The position numbers were made by a program, and so were the translations under genes. Below are positions 1 to 5,415 of a DNA stretch of 6,024 nt, piece by piece (position 1 is the stretch's first letter; every line of letters starts with the position of its first letter). This stretch comes from Actinomycetota bacterium (GTDB taxonomy: Bacteria; Actinomycetota; Actinomycetes; Streptosporangiales; Streptosporangiaceae). Under the pieces are notes generated by a model that saw nothing but the letters and a program-made list of their open reading frames with translations, did no database searches and was not told where the DNA came from. Location: NCBI GenBank assembly GCA_003140115.1, contig PLIQ01000174.1:1014-7037 (forward strand), given 5' to 3'.

Positions 1-1113
1 GGCTGCGTGGCGGGGCTGCTGATGGCCTTGGATGGCCTGGAGCTGGTGCTGTCCCGGACCGCGATCCTGGACATCTTCGTGATGTTCTGGGTGCTGGCCG
101 CGTTCGGCCTGGTCGTCATCGACCGCGACCGTACTCGCGCCACGCTGGTCGCTACGGCCGCCGCCCGCGAAGCTGGGCAGGACAGCAAGGACGATGCGGC
201 CGGGCCGAAGCTCGGGGTGCGGTGGCTGCTGGTCGGCGCCGGGGTATGCCTAGGCGCGGCCGTCGCGTGCAAGTGGAACGGGGTGTGGTACATCGCCGCA
301 TTCGCCGGCCTGGTCATCGCCTGGGATCTCGGCGCCCGCCGCGCGGCCGGGTACCCGGCCCGCTGGCGGGGCGTGCTGCGCAGCGACGGCCGGTGGATCC
401 CGCTGTGGTTCGCCGTCCTCCCGGCCGCCGTCTACACCGCCTCGTGGACCGGCTGGTTCGCCACCCCCTACGGCTACGACCGCAACGGCGCGGCGTTCAG
501 CCCGGACCATAAGCCGACCTCCACCCTGCTGGCGTGGCTGGAGTACAACCACTGGATGCTCCAGTTCGGCCTAGGGCTGACCTCTTCGCAGACTTACAGG
601 TCTGACCCGCTGGGCTGGCTGATCCTGGCCCGGCCGATCTCGTTCTATTCCTCCTGCCTGCCCGCTAACGCCTGCGGCTCGGCCGGGTCCACCGAGCAGG
701 AAGTGCTGACCATCGGCACCCCGCTGATCTGGTGGGGCGCCACGGTCGCCATCGTGGTCTGCCTGGGCTGGTGGCTGATGCGCCGCGACTGGCGGGCGGG
801 CGCCGCGCTGCTAGGGGTGGCCGCCGGGTGGCTGCCGTGGATCTGGTTCTACCTACACGACCAGCGCACCGAGTTCTACTACTACGCCATCGCGTTCGAG
901 CCGTTCCTGATCATCGCCCTCACCCTGTGCCTCGGGCTGATCATCGGGCCCGAGCGCGCCTCCCCCGTGCGTCGCGCTGCCGGGGCAGTGCTCAGCGGCG
1001 CCTACCTGCTGGCGGTGCTGGCCAACTTCGCCTATCTCTACCCCATCCTCGCGGCCAAGGTCATCCCGTACACCTCCTGGCTGTCACGCATGTGGTTCCA
1101 TAGCTGGATTTAG
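1..1113 (+). CDS. pmt: Protein O-mannosyltransferase (Pmt, GT39 family), 5'-truncated
   Basis: This is the C-terminal part of a membrane protein O-mannosyltransferase. The family moves mannose from polyprenyl-phosphate-mannose to Ser/Thr of exported proteins during Sec translocation. The frame is open from base 1 with no stop, so the GTG at 7 is not a real start; about 150 N-terminal residues, including the catalytic Asp-Glu loop, should lie upstream. Visible are the motif MALDGLELVLSRTAILDIF near the start, typical of the actinobacterial Rv1002c-like group, then hydrophobic helices. A hydrophilic loop follows (YGYDRNGAAF, then LEYNHWMLQF), with SFYSSCLPANACGS further on. The C-terminal helix block, including QRTEFYYYAIAFEPFL, matches the four-helix C-terminal domain of the family. 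The stop is TAG at 1111-1113. The frame looks intact. The family call is firm; the substrate proteins cannot be inferred. Confidence 0.93.
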   Translation, partial: GCVAGLLMALDGLELVLSRTAILDIFVMFWVLAAFGLVVIDRDRTRATLVATAAAREAGQDSKDDAAGPKLGVRWLLVGAGVCLGAAVACKWNGVWYIAAFAGLVIAWDLGARRAAGYPARWRGVLRSDGRWIPLWFAVLPAAVYTASWTGWFATPYGYDRNGAAFSPDHKPTSTLLAWLEYNHWMLQFGLGLTSSQTYRSDPLGWLILARPISFYSSCLPANACGSAGSTEQEVLTIGTPLIWWGATVAIVVCLGWWLMRRDWRAGAALLGVAAGWLPWIWFYLHDQRTEFYYYAIAFEPFLIIALTLCLGLIIGPERASPVRRAAGAVLSGAYLLAVLANFAYLYPILAAKVIPYTSWLSRMWFHSWI

Positions 1114-1322
1114 GCGATCGCCAGCATCGGGACTACCGTCCGGTCAGGTAATTCGACCGTGCTCTGTCTGACAGCCCGGTCCGGATAATGCATAAACCAT
1201 GCGGGCTACCGATCACATCTTGAGCCGACTGGCCCCCGACGGGCTGGGTGATTGTCTGATTGTCGCGTACCTGCCGCCTTAGCTCATTGCGGTCTGCCGC
1301 CGGGATCTTTACGCTGCTCCTC

Positions 1323-1835
1323 ATGGGGCTGGTCCAGGCGCTTGACTACAAGCTTCCGGTGCCTAGTGCCATCCAGCGGGCCATGTGGCGCATCTCTTCC
1401 TCACGACCCGGAGCCTGGCTGTTCGCCAGGTCTTTGCCCCAGGTCGACAAGTTCGTGCTGCGGATGAGCCGGGGCCAGGTGACACTGGCAGGTATCACCG
1501 GGGGAATACCGGTCCTGACCATCACGACGACCGGCGCTCGCAGTGGCCTGCGGCGCACCACGCCATTGCTAGGCGTGCCGTTCGGCGGCGATATCGCCAT
1601 CATCGGCACCAACTTCGGGCAGCTGGGCACGCCGGGCTGGTACTACAACCTGCGGGCCCAGCCGCGCGCTGAGGTCACCTACCGGAACAGGAGCGTCACA
1701 GCCGCCGCCCGGGAGGCAGACGCGGAAGAGCGGCAGGCGATCTTGGGCCAGGCCAGGAAGATCTACGGCGGCTACGAGGCCTATGCGCGGCGCATCGCTG
1801 ACCGCCAGATTCCCATCATGATCCTCACCGGATAG
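1323..1835 (+). CDS. Deazaflavin (F420)-dependent nitroreductase/quinone reductase family protein (DUF385/Ddn-like)
   Basis: The 170-residue product has the split-barrel core of the Ddn/DUF385 family, whose members use reduced F420 to reduce quinones, nitro compounds or other small molecules. The family signature is in order: TTTGARSG (68-75) with the following Arg-Arg and PLL, then AIIGTNFGQ (92-100), PGWYYNL (104-110) and AEVTYRNR (116-123). These correspond to the cofactor-phosphate and barrel segments of Ddn-type proteins. An amphipathic N-terminal segment (SSSRPGAWLFARSLP) precedes the core, as in many relatives. The start is uncertain. ATG 1323 is chosen; TTG 1260 follows directly on an in-frame TGA at 1257-1259 and would add 21 residues, and ATG 1383 would cut into the N-terminal helix. 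None has a strong ribosome site. It is isolated, 209 bases after the pmt stop. Use of F420 rather than FMN is inferred from family membership. Confidence 0.85.
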   Translation: MGLVQALDYKLPVPSAIQRAMWRISSSRPGAWLFARSLPQVDKFVLRMSRGQVTLAGITGGIPVLTITTTGARSGLRRTTPLLGVPFGGDIAIIGTNFGQLGTPGWYYNLRAQPRAEVTYRNRSVTAAAREADAEERQAILGQARKIYGGYEAYARRIADRQIPIMILTG

Positions 1836-1872
1836 ACCGCTGTCTGCCCAGCGGATGGACCGACCCGCCGGT

Positions 1873-1898
1873 ATTGGTGCAGGTGACGGCGGACCAAT
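1873..1898. repeat. Inverted repeat ATTGGT-N14-ACCAAT
   Basis: ATTGGT at 1873-1878 and its exact complement ACCAAT at 1893-1898 are separated by 14 bases. The arms lie 38 bases after the stop of the F420-type gene. It could be an operator half-site pair or a weak RNA stem; no T-run follows, so a simple intrinsic terminator is unlikely. Confidence 0.45.
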
Positions 1899-1915
1899 GT
1901 CGCATCGGCCAGGCC

Positions 1916-1956
1916 GAGCCGTGCCGCTATAGCGGCACCGGGGGTGCTGGCGGCTC
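1916..1956. repeat. Nested inverted repeats enclosing a perfect 18-bp palindrome
   Basis: GTGCCGCTATAGCGGCAC at 1921-1938 is a perfect 18-bp palindrome (as RNA, a 7-bp stem with a UAUA loop). An outer pair, GAGCCG 1916-1921 and CGGCTC 1951-1956, encloses it, sharing base 1921. CCGGG 1938-1942 and CCCGG 1956-1960 offer a competing stem. A gapless palindrome of this length suits a dimeric repressor site; the nested arms could instead form a terminator-like or leader RNA structure. It lies 81 bases downstream of the F420-type gene and about 250 bases upstream of the secreted-protein start, so it may serve either one. Confidence 0.5.
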
Positions 1957-2172
1957 CCGGCGGAAGGCTCTGTTACGTATGCGATGCATATTCGATACAT
2001 GCCTGACAGATAGGCCATCCGCGATAGTCGGCGCTTATCAGGTCAACGGGTGTAATGTCACCGCCAGCTAGGCAGCGTGGCAGCGACGGCTCCATGCGGG
2101 CACGTCCGCGCGCTGGTCGGCGGCCCTCCGCCCCGGTCGGCCGCTCAGTACCGTGTGGGCAGGGCCGCTGGG

Positions 2173-2183
2173 TAGGGGAGGAA
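2173..2183 (+). promoter_or_regulatory. Strong ribosome binding site for the ATG at 2191
   Basis: TAGGGGAGGAA lies about 8 bases before ATG 2191. This near-consensus site fixes the start of the signal-peptide reading frame. The GTG at 2246, which opens the frame of the protein body, has no comparable site, which is the main reason to treat the gene as frameshifted rather than starting at 2246. Confidence 0.8.
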
Positions 2184-2190
2184 CCTGAGT

Positions 2191-3352
2191 ATGTCTGTCA
2201 AGGGCATGATCGCTGCGGTCTCCGCGGCGCTGGCCGTCGCCGGCGGTGCCGCCGTGGCCGTCACGCTCCCGGCGCGCGGAAACGGCACAATGCGGCCAAA
2301 GCTGCGTCGAGCTGTTCAGCGACGCTTTCGGCTCGAGCTTCCTCATCGACTCGTACAAGCAGGCTCAGACCACCGGCACGCCCGTCATCCTATTCGCCGC
2401 CAGCAACGCGGACCCGGCGGAAGATTTCACCATCGCCGGACAAGGCCTGGTGTCGGCCTTCTACGCCAACGGCCTGGTCTCGGCGGCCGTGGATCAGCAC
2501 TATGGCGGCGACGCCGCGTACGAGGTCCAGTACTCGCCCTTCGGCGCTCCCACCGGCCAGTGCGTCGGCGTCGCCGCAACCGCGACCGCGGGCGAGAAGG
2601 TTACCCTCCAGCCCTGCAGCGTAAGCAGCAAGACCATCTGGATTGCGGATTCCGCGGCGTCGGTTACCCACTCCTTCGTCCCGCTGATCAACGGCTCCGA
2701 CACCAACTTCTCTAACCCCTTCGTGCTCACCTACCCGGCCGGCAGCTCTCCGGACGACCTGCCGCGCCCGCAGCTCGAGGTCGACAACCTGCCGGGCGGG
2801 CAGGTCCCCGGCAACCAGCTGTGGACCGCGCTCGGCGACATCCTCGGCGGCGTCCTGTCTATCGCCCAGCCCGCCAACATCACCACCGACGCCACCGGCC
2901 CGTCCGGGGCCACCGTCACCTACCCGCTCCCGGCGGTCACTGACCCTGACGCCACCAGCCCGCCCGCCGCGGTGTGCACCCCGCCCTCCGGGTCCGTGTT
3001 CCCGATCGGCACCACCACCGTGACCTGCACCGCCACCGACAGCAACGACATCAACAGCCCGGCGAGCACCAGCTTCACCATCACCGTCGAGGGCGCCGCC
3101 GCGCAGCTGGCCGACCTGCACCAGGCCGTGCATGGCGTCGGCTCAGGGAACTCCCTGGCCAGCATCGTCGCCATCGCCCAGCAGCAGCTGTCCGCAGGGC
3201 ACCCTGGCCAGGCCTGCCTGACCCTGAGCACGTTCATCATCGAGGTCAAGACGCAGATCCCGTTGATCCCGTCCGCGACCGCCGCCCCGCTCATCACCGA
3301 CGCCGCGCGCATCCAGGCCGTCCTGGGCTGCGGATCCCAGCCACCACTGTGA
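2191..3352 (+). CDS. Secreted HYR/FIMAH-domain protein, frameshifted after the signal peptide
   Basis: The ATG at 2191 starts a classic signal peptide (Lys4, a long Ala/Val core, then LPAR), but that frame then reads nonsense. The body continues in another frame, opening at GTG 2246, from AQCGQSC onward to TGA 3350-3352. Adding one GC to the GCGCGCG run at 2272-2278 joins the frames as LPARA-ETAQCGQSC, giving an Ala-Arg-Ala cleavage motif and 387 residues. In that numbering, 31-215 is a conserved extracellular region (VILFAASNADPAEDFT, CVGVAAT, PLINGSDTNFSNPFVLTYP) that I recall in actinobacterial hypothetical proteins. Residues 228-300 are a HYR domain (GATVTYPLPAVTDPD, FPIGTTTVTCTATD). Residues 305-384 resemble a FIMAH domain (CLTLSTFIIEV, AARIQAVLGC). 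The cysteines suggest disulfides, and HYR suggests cell-surface adhesion or matrix binding. As sequenced, export would fail; a base-calling error is equally possible. The function is unknown. Confidence 0.8.
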
Positions 3353-3440
3353 AGACCGGCAGCCTGACCGGCCGACCGATCCAGCGCCACTTACGGCGGC
3401 GGAGGCGGCGGGCGCTCGTGCCAGGCTGGGAATCTGGGCG

Positions 3441-3701
3441 CTACCTGGCGAACTGGACCGGTTCGATCCCCGCCGCGGCGCGCTGCTGCACGAGCGGTCG
3501 CCAGGCCAGCGCCGCCGCCGCCGGGTCGCCTGCGGTGTCGGCCGCCGCGAAGTGCAGGTTGGCGAAGGCCACGTCCAGGTAGGTCATGAACGCCGGATCG
3601 GCGAAAAAGCCCTGGCCGAGCTGGCTGTTGACCTGCCGGGTCACATCGAGGTACCTGCGGTTGAAACATGCCAGCCCATCGGGCTGGCGGCCGAGCTGTG
3701 G
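3441..3701 (-). pseudogene. DUF5995 family gene remnant, truncated at both ends
   Basis: Reading from 3701 down to a TAG at 3443-3441 gives 86 codons without a stop. The sequence contains DGLACFNRRYLDVTRQV, ADPAFMTYLDVAFANL and ALAWRPLVQQR, ending at IEPVQFAR. From memory these match the core of DUF5995 proteins, a family of unknown function common in actinomycetes. A TAG at 3704-3702 blocks the upstream frame and the usual N-terminal helices are missing. The C-terminus stops where relatives continue with an Asn/His-rich stretch (ALAGMNAHIN-like). The GTG at 3644 is an internal Val, not a start. The open frame and intact motifs suggest recent loss. It is convergent with the secreted-protein gene and divergent from the VOC gene. 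Confidence 0.7.
3670..3688. repeat. Perfect 8-bp hairpin inside the DUF5995 remnant
   Basis: GCCAGCCC at 3670-3677 and GGGCTGGC at 3681-3688 are exact complements with a 3-base loop. The hairpin lies near the point where the DUF5995 similarity begins. It has no T-run on either side, so it may be chance in coding sequence or mark the break point. Confidence 0.35.
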
Positions 3702-3732
3702 CTAGGAGCCGGCCAGGGCAAGGGCCCACTGG

Positions 3733-3770
3733 CGTGATATATTTAAATGTTTCGTGTTCTACCTCGTGTA
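3733..3770 (+). promoter_or_regulatory. AT-rich putative promoter/operator region of the VOC gene
   Basis: GTGATATATTTAAATGTTTCG is the most AT-rich run in the window, sitting 95-130 bases before the VOC start in very GC-rich surroundings. It contains the palindrome ATTTAAAT (3741-3748) and a TATATT (3738-3743) that could act as a -10, although no matching -35 is seen. CGTG occurs three times, at 3733, 3753 and 3764. Further downstream GGTCC 3794-3798 and GGACC 3808-3812 form a short inverted repeat. A promoter here is inferred from composition and position only. Confidence 0.35.
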
Positions 3771-3861
3771 GTTGCCCGCTCTCGCGATCTTGAGGTCCAC
3801 GCCAGACGGACCACCGTTTAGCGGGCCGGTGACCGTCACGATACTCATGAGGAACCAGCAG

Positions 3862-4788
3862 ATGGCTGTCGGAAAGCTCTTCCACATCATCCACATGACC
3901 GGCCAGCTCAACGAGCTCGAGGCCTGGTACGACGATGTGTTCGCGGTGAAGGTATTCATGCCGCACAGCTACATGCCCGGAGAGCGCCGTGACGCGTCGC
4001 TGGTCTTGCTGGGCGACACGGTCATCGAGCCGCTGGCGCCGGCCTTCAGCGAGCCCGACTGGTCGCAGTTCCCGCTCGGCCGGTTCTACAACCGGTTCGG
4101 CGACCACTGGCACTCCCTCGCGTACTACGCCGACGACACCGTCGACATCTGGCGCACGACCCAGAAGCTCGGCCTCCGCACCTACGGCGAGGGCGGCAAG
4201 CCGCTCACCGAAGAGCCCGTCTGGGACGAGCAGCACGCCAACACCTCGGTCTTCACGCACCCGAAGGAGACCTTCACCCAGATCGAGTTCTTCGACCCGC
4301 GTTTCACAGACATGCAGAACCGGGACTCCCGCTTTCTCCCTGACTGGGACGGGGACTGGTGGATCAAGAACCACCCGGTCAAGACCCCCGGCCTGGCGTA
4401 CACCACGATCATCGCCCGCGACCTCGACCGCGCGGAGACGATCTACACCAAGGGGTTCGGCGGCACACTGCTACACAAGGGTGCCTCGGACCTGACGGGT
4501 ACCGAGGACGTGTACGTGCAGCTCGGTGACACGGTGATCCAGCTGTCCAAGCCGGTGAAGGACGGCACGATCGCAGCCCAGGACGCGGCCAAGTTCGGCG
4601 ACAGCCACCACGCGGCCGCATTCAAGGTGCAGAACCTCGACGACACCGAGGCGTACTTCACCGACAAGGGCATCAGGACGGTCGGGCGCGACGACCAGAC
4701 GCTGATCACCGACCCGACGACGACCTTCGGCGTGCCGTTCCGCTGGACCACCTGGGACGTCCCGGGCGGGCCGCGCGACACCAGGTAG
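3862..4788 (+). CDS. VOC family protein (glyoxalase/bleomycin-resistance/dioxygenase fold), two modules
   Basis: The 308-residue product contains two vicinal-oxygen-chelate modules, as in extradiol dioxygenases and glyoxalase-like proteins. Module 1 (about 5-146) begins with KLFHIIHMTGQLNELEAWY, with His8 or His11 at the usual first-strand metal-ligand position. It continues with GDHWHSLAYY (80-89) and ends with TQIEFFDP, placing Glu142 as a possible ligand. Module 2 (about 176-300) has GLAYTTIIARDLDRAETIY, then VYVQLGDTVIQL, HHAAAFKVQNLDDTEAYF and an ending on TTTFGVPFRW. ATG 3862 is chosen because GAGGA at 3849-3853 lies 8 bases upstream; ATG 3847 and an upstream GTG at 3772 have no such site. 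It stands alone, with long non-coding gaps on both sides. The substrate cannot be told from sequence: VOC members range from lyases and dioxygenases to drug-binding proteins. Confidence 0.85.
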   Translation: MAVGKLFHIIHMTGQLNELEAWYDDVFAVKVFMPHSYMPGERRDASLVLLGDTVIEPLAPAFSEPDWSQFPLGRFYNRFGDHWHSLAYYADDTVDIWRTTQKLGLRTYGEGGKPLTEEPVWDEQHANTSVFTHPKETFTQIEFFDPRFTDMQNRDSRFLPDWDGDWWIKNHPVKTPGLAYTTIIARDLDRAETIYTKGFGGTLLHKGASDLTGTEDVYVQLGDTVIQLSKPVKDGTIAAQDAAKFGDSHHAAAFKVQNLDDTEAYFTDKGIRTVGRDDQTLITDPTTTFGVPFRWTTWDVPGGPRDTR

Positions 4789-4887
4789 CGCGGTGCGGGT
4801 TCGCGAGCCTTGCGGTAACACGCCGGGTGACCGACCTTGTCCCGGATGTGCGTCAACTGCGCGTCTGTTATGAGTCCGCACCTGTGA

Positions 4888-5031
4888 GCCCGGCACCCGG
4901 CGGCACCCTCATCCGCTGGGGCGCATCGTGGGACCGGACCAGCGGGCCGCCTGGTCTACCCGTCGCTGCGTAACCTGTACCCGGTCATCGTGGGCGGCCT
5001 GGTGAAGGCCGCGGAGGCTTCCCAGAGCTGA
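4888..5031 (+). other. Possible C-terminal gene fragment, unidentified
   Basis: Between a TGA at 4885-4887 and a TGA at 5029-5031 a 47-codon frame has no start codon but ends with protein-like sequence, LVYPSLRNLYPVIVGGLVK followed by AAEASQS. It resembles the tail of a globular protein rather than random GC-rich translation, but I do not recognise the family. It could be the end of a deleted gene or chance. Confidence 0.25.
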
Positions 5032-5068
5032 ACGCGGCACCCGTGCCACCCAGCGGAGGCTTGCCTGC

Positions 5069-5213
5069 CCTCGGTCTGGCAGCGTCCGGGGCATGCTCGG
5101 CGTTCAGGTGGATCTCATACTCCGTGCCGTGCAGGCGAACTGGACGGTATCGTCAGCCTTGCGGCCGTCAAGGTCATCGGTGAACAGCGTCTGTATCTTC
5201 TAGGCCGCCACAT
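5069..5213 (-). pseudogene. lsr2: lsr2 remnant (nucleoid-associated xenogeneic silencer), frameshifted and truncated
   Basis: On the - strand, from 5199 downward, the frame reads KIQTLFTDDLDG then DTVQFA. After a one-base shift at about 5132-5134 it continues as HGTEYEIHLNAEHA. Intact Lsr2 proteins have nearly this sequence (KIQTLFxDDLDG...VxFALDGTEYEIDLNA), forming the N-terminal dimerisation domain. Restoring one C in GCCTG gives the expected Ala-Leu. An ATG at 5213-5211 preceded by GGACGGAG sits where the start should be, but it is out of frame, with a TAG at 5202-5200 directly before the Lys. After about 5084 the similarity ends; the C-terminal DNA-binding domain with its Arg-Gly-Arg motif is absent. 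Lsr2 binds AT-rich foreign DNA; this copy cannot. An intact copy elsewhere in the genome is expected. Confidence 0.75.
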
Positions 5214-5272
5214 GTGCTCCGTCCCTGTCAGCGGGTTAGGCGGGATCAGCATTCCTTATCGGTTAGACGTGT

Positions 5273-5298
5273 GATGCGAGCGCGTGTGCTAGCGCATC
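5273..5298. repeat. Inverted repeat GATGCG-N14-CGCATC upstream of the HpaB-like gene
   Basis: GATGCG 5273-5278 and CGCATC 5293-5298 are exact complements. The inner AGC/GCT adds further pairing if an AG is bulged. It lies about 120 bases before the ATG at 5416, where a repressor operator would be plausible. There is no direct evidence of binding. Confidence 0.4.
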
Positions 5299-5305
5299 GG
5301 AAAGG

Positions 5306-5384
5306 CCGGTGCCCAGGACACGTTCCTGGCCGGGAGCTGGCCAGACCATGGGACGCCGGCCCGGTGAGCGCGCGCTGTGGCGCG
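5306..5384 (+). promoter_or_regulatory. GC-rich stem-loops in the leader of the HpaB-like gene
   Basis: CCTGGCCGG (5325-5333) can pair with CCGG..CC.AGG (5306-5317) with two small bulges around a 7-base loop. CGCGC 5371-5375 and GCGCG 5380-5384 form a second tight stem with a TGTG loop. The ribosome site follows at 5403. The leader could fold into a regulatory structure, but in GC-rich DNA such stems also arise by chance, and I recognise no known riboswitch. Confidence 0.3.
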
Positions 5385-5402
5385 TTCCTGTAAGGGTGAA
5401 AC

Positions 5403-5409
5403 GGAGGAG
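5403..5409 (+). promoter_or_regulatory. Ribosome binding site GGAGGAG for the HpaB-like gene
   Basis: GGAGGAG lies 6 bases before ATG 5416 and decides this start. A GTG at 5411 is followed directly by TGA and can be excluded. Confidence 0.8.
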
Positions 5410-5415
5410 CGTGTG

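Larger units (their letters stand above)
1836..2190 (+). other. Intergenic region with inverted repeats and an AT-richer segment
   Basis: I see no credible gene in this 355-base gap: the short open frames on both strands have no family-like sequence. The first 125 bases hold three inverted repeats, listed separately. At 1971-2000 there is an AT-richer island (TTACGT, then GCATATT and GATACAT) that could hold the promoter of the secreted-protein gene, but no clean -35/-10 pair can be assigned. From about 2070 the sequence becomes very GC-rich up to the ribosome site at 2173-2183. Confidence 0.5.
4789..5415 (+). other. Long gap (627 bases) without an intact gene
   Basis: No intact gene is visible. 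Just after the VOC stop is an imperfect 12-base palindrome, GGTTCGCGAGCC (4798-4809), without a T-run. The middle holds a start-less open stretch (4888-5031), followed by the lsr2 remnant on the - strand (5069-5213). The last 140 bases are a structured leader of the HpaB-like gene. The gap reads as decayed sequence left between two functional genes. Confidence 0.55.

Noticed and set aside
1164..1189. Promoter for the F420-type gene: GGATAAT at 1183-1189 and the short palindrome CTGTCTGACAG at 1164-1174
   Set aside because: GATAAT resembles a -10, but the nearest -35-like CTGACA is only 10 bases away, which is too close. The palindrome has only 5-bp arms. Not enough to annotate.
1569..2018. 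149-codon open frame on the - strand overlapping the F420-type gene
   Set aside because: It covers the coding strand complement and the inverted-repeat region with no recognisable protein sequence.
2390..3133. 247-codon open frame on the - strand opposite the secreted-protein gene
   Set aside because: It is highly Gly/Arg/Val-biased, antisense to recognisable HYR sequence, and has no ribosome site or motifs.
3353..3380. Terminator after the secreted-protein gene (two GACCGGC copies)
   Set aside because: The copies are direct repeats with only CCGG self-complementarity, and no stable stem or T-run follows.
3391..4374. Long 327-codon open frame on the - strand opposite the VOC gene
   Set aside because: It is the GC-rich antisense shadow of the VOC gene. 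Its translation is dominated by Val/Glu/Arg/Pro with no family-like motif, and it crosses the DUF5995 remnant in a different frame.
4798..4809. GGTTCGCGAGCC as terminator of the VOC gene
   Set aside because: It is a short imperfect palindrome without loop space or T-run; noted only in the gap description.
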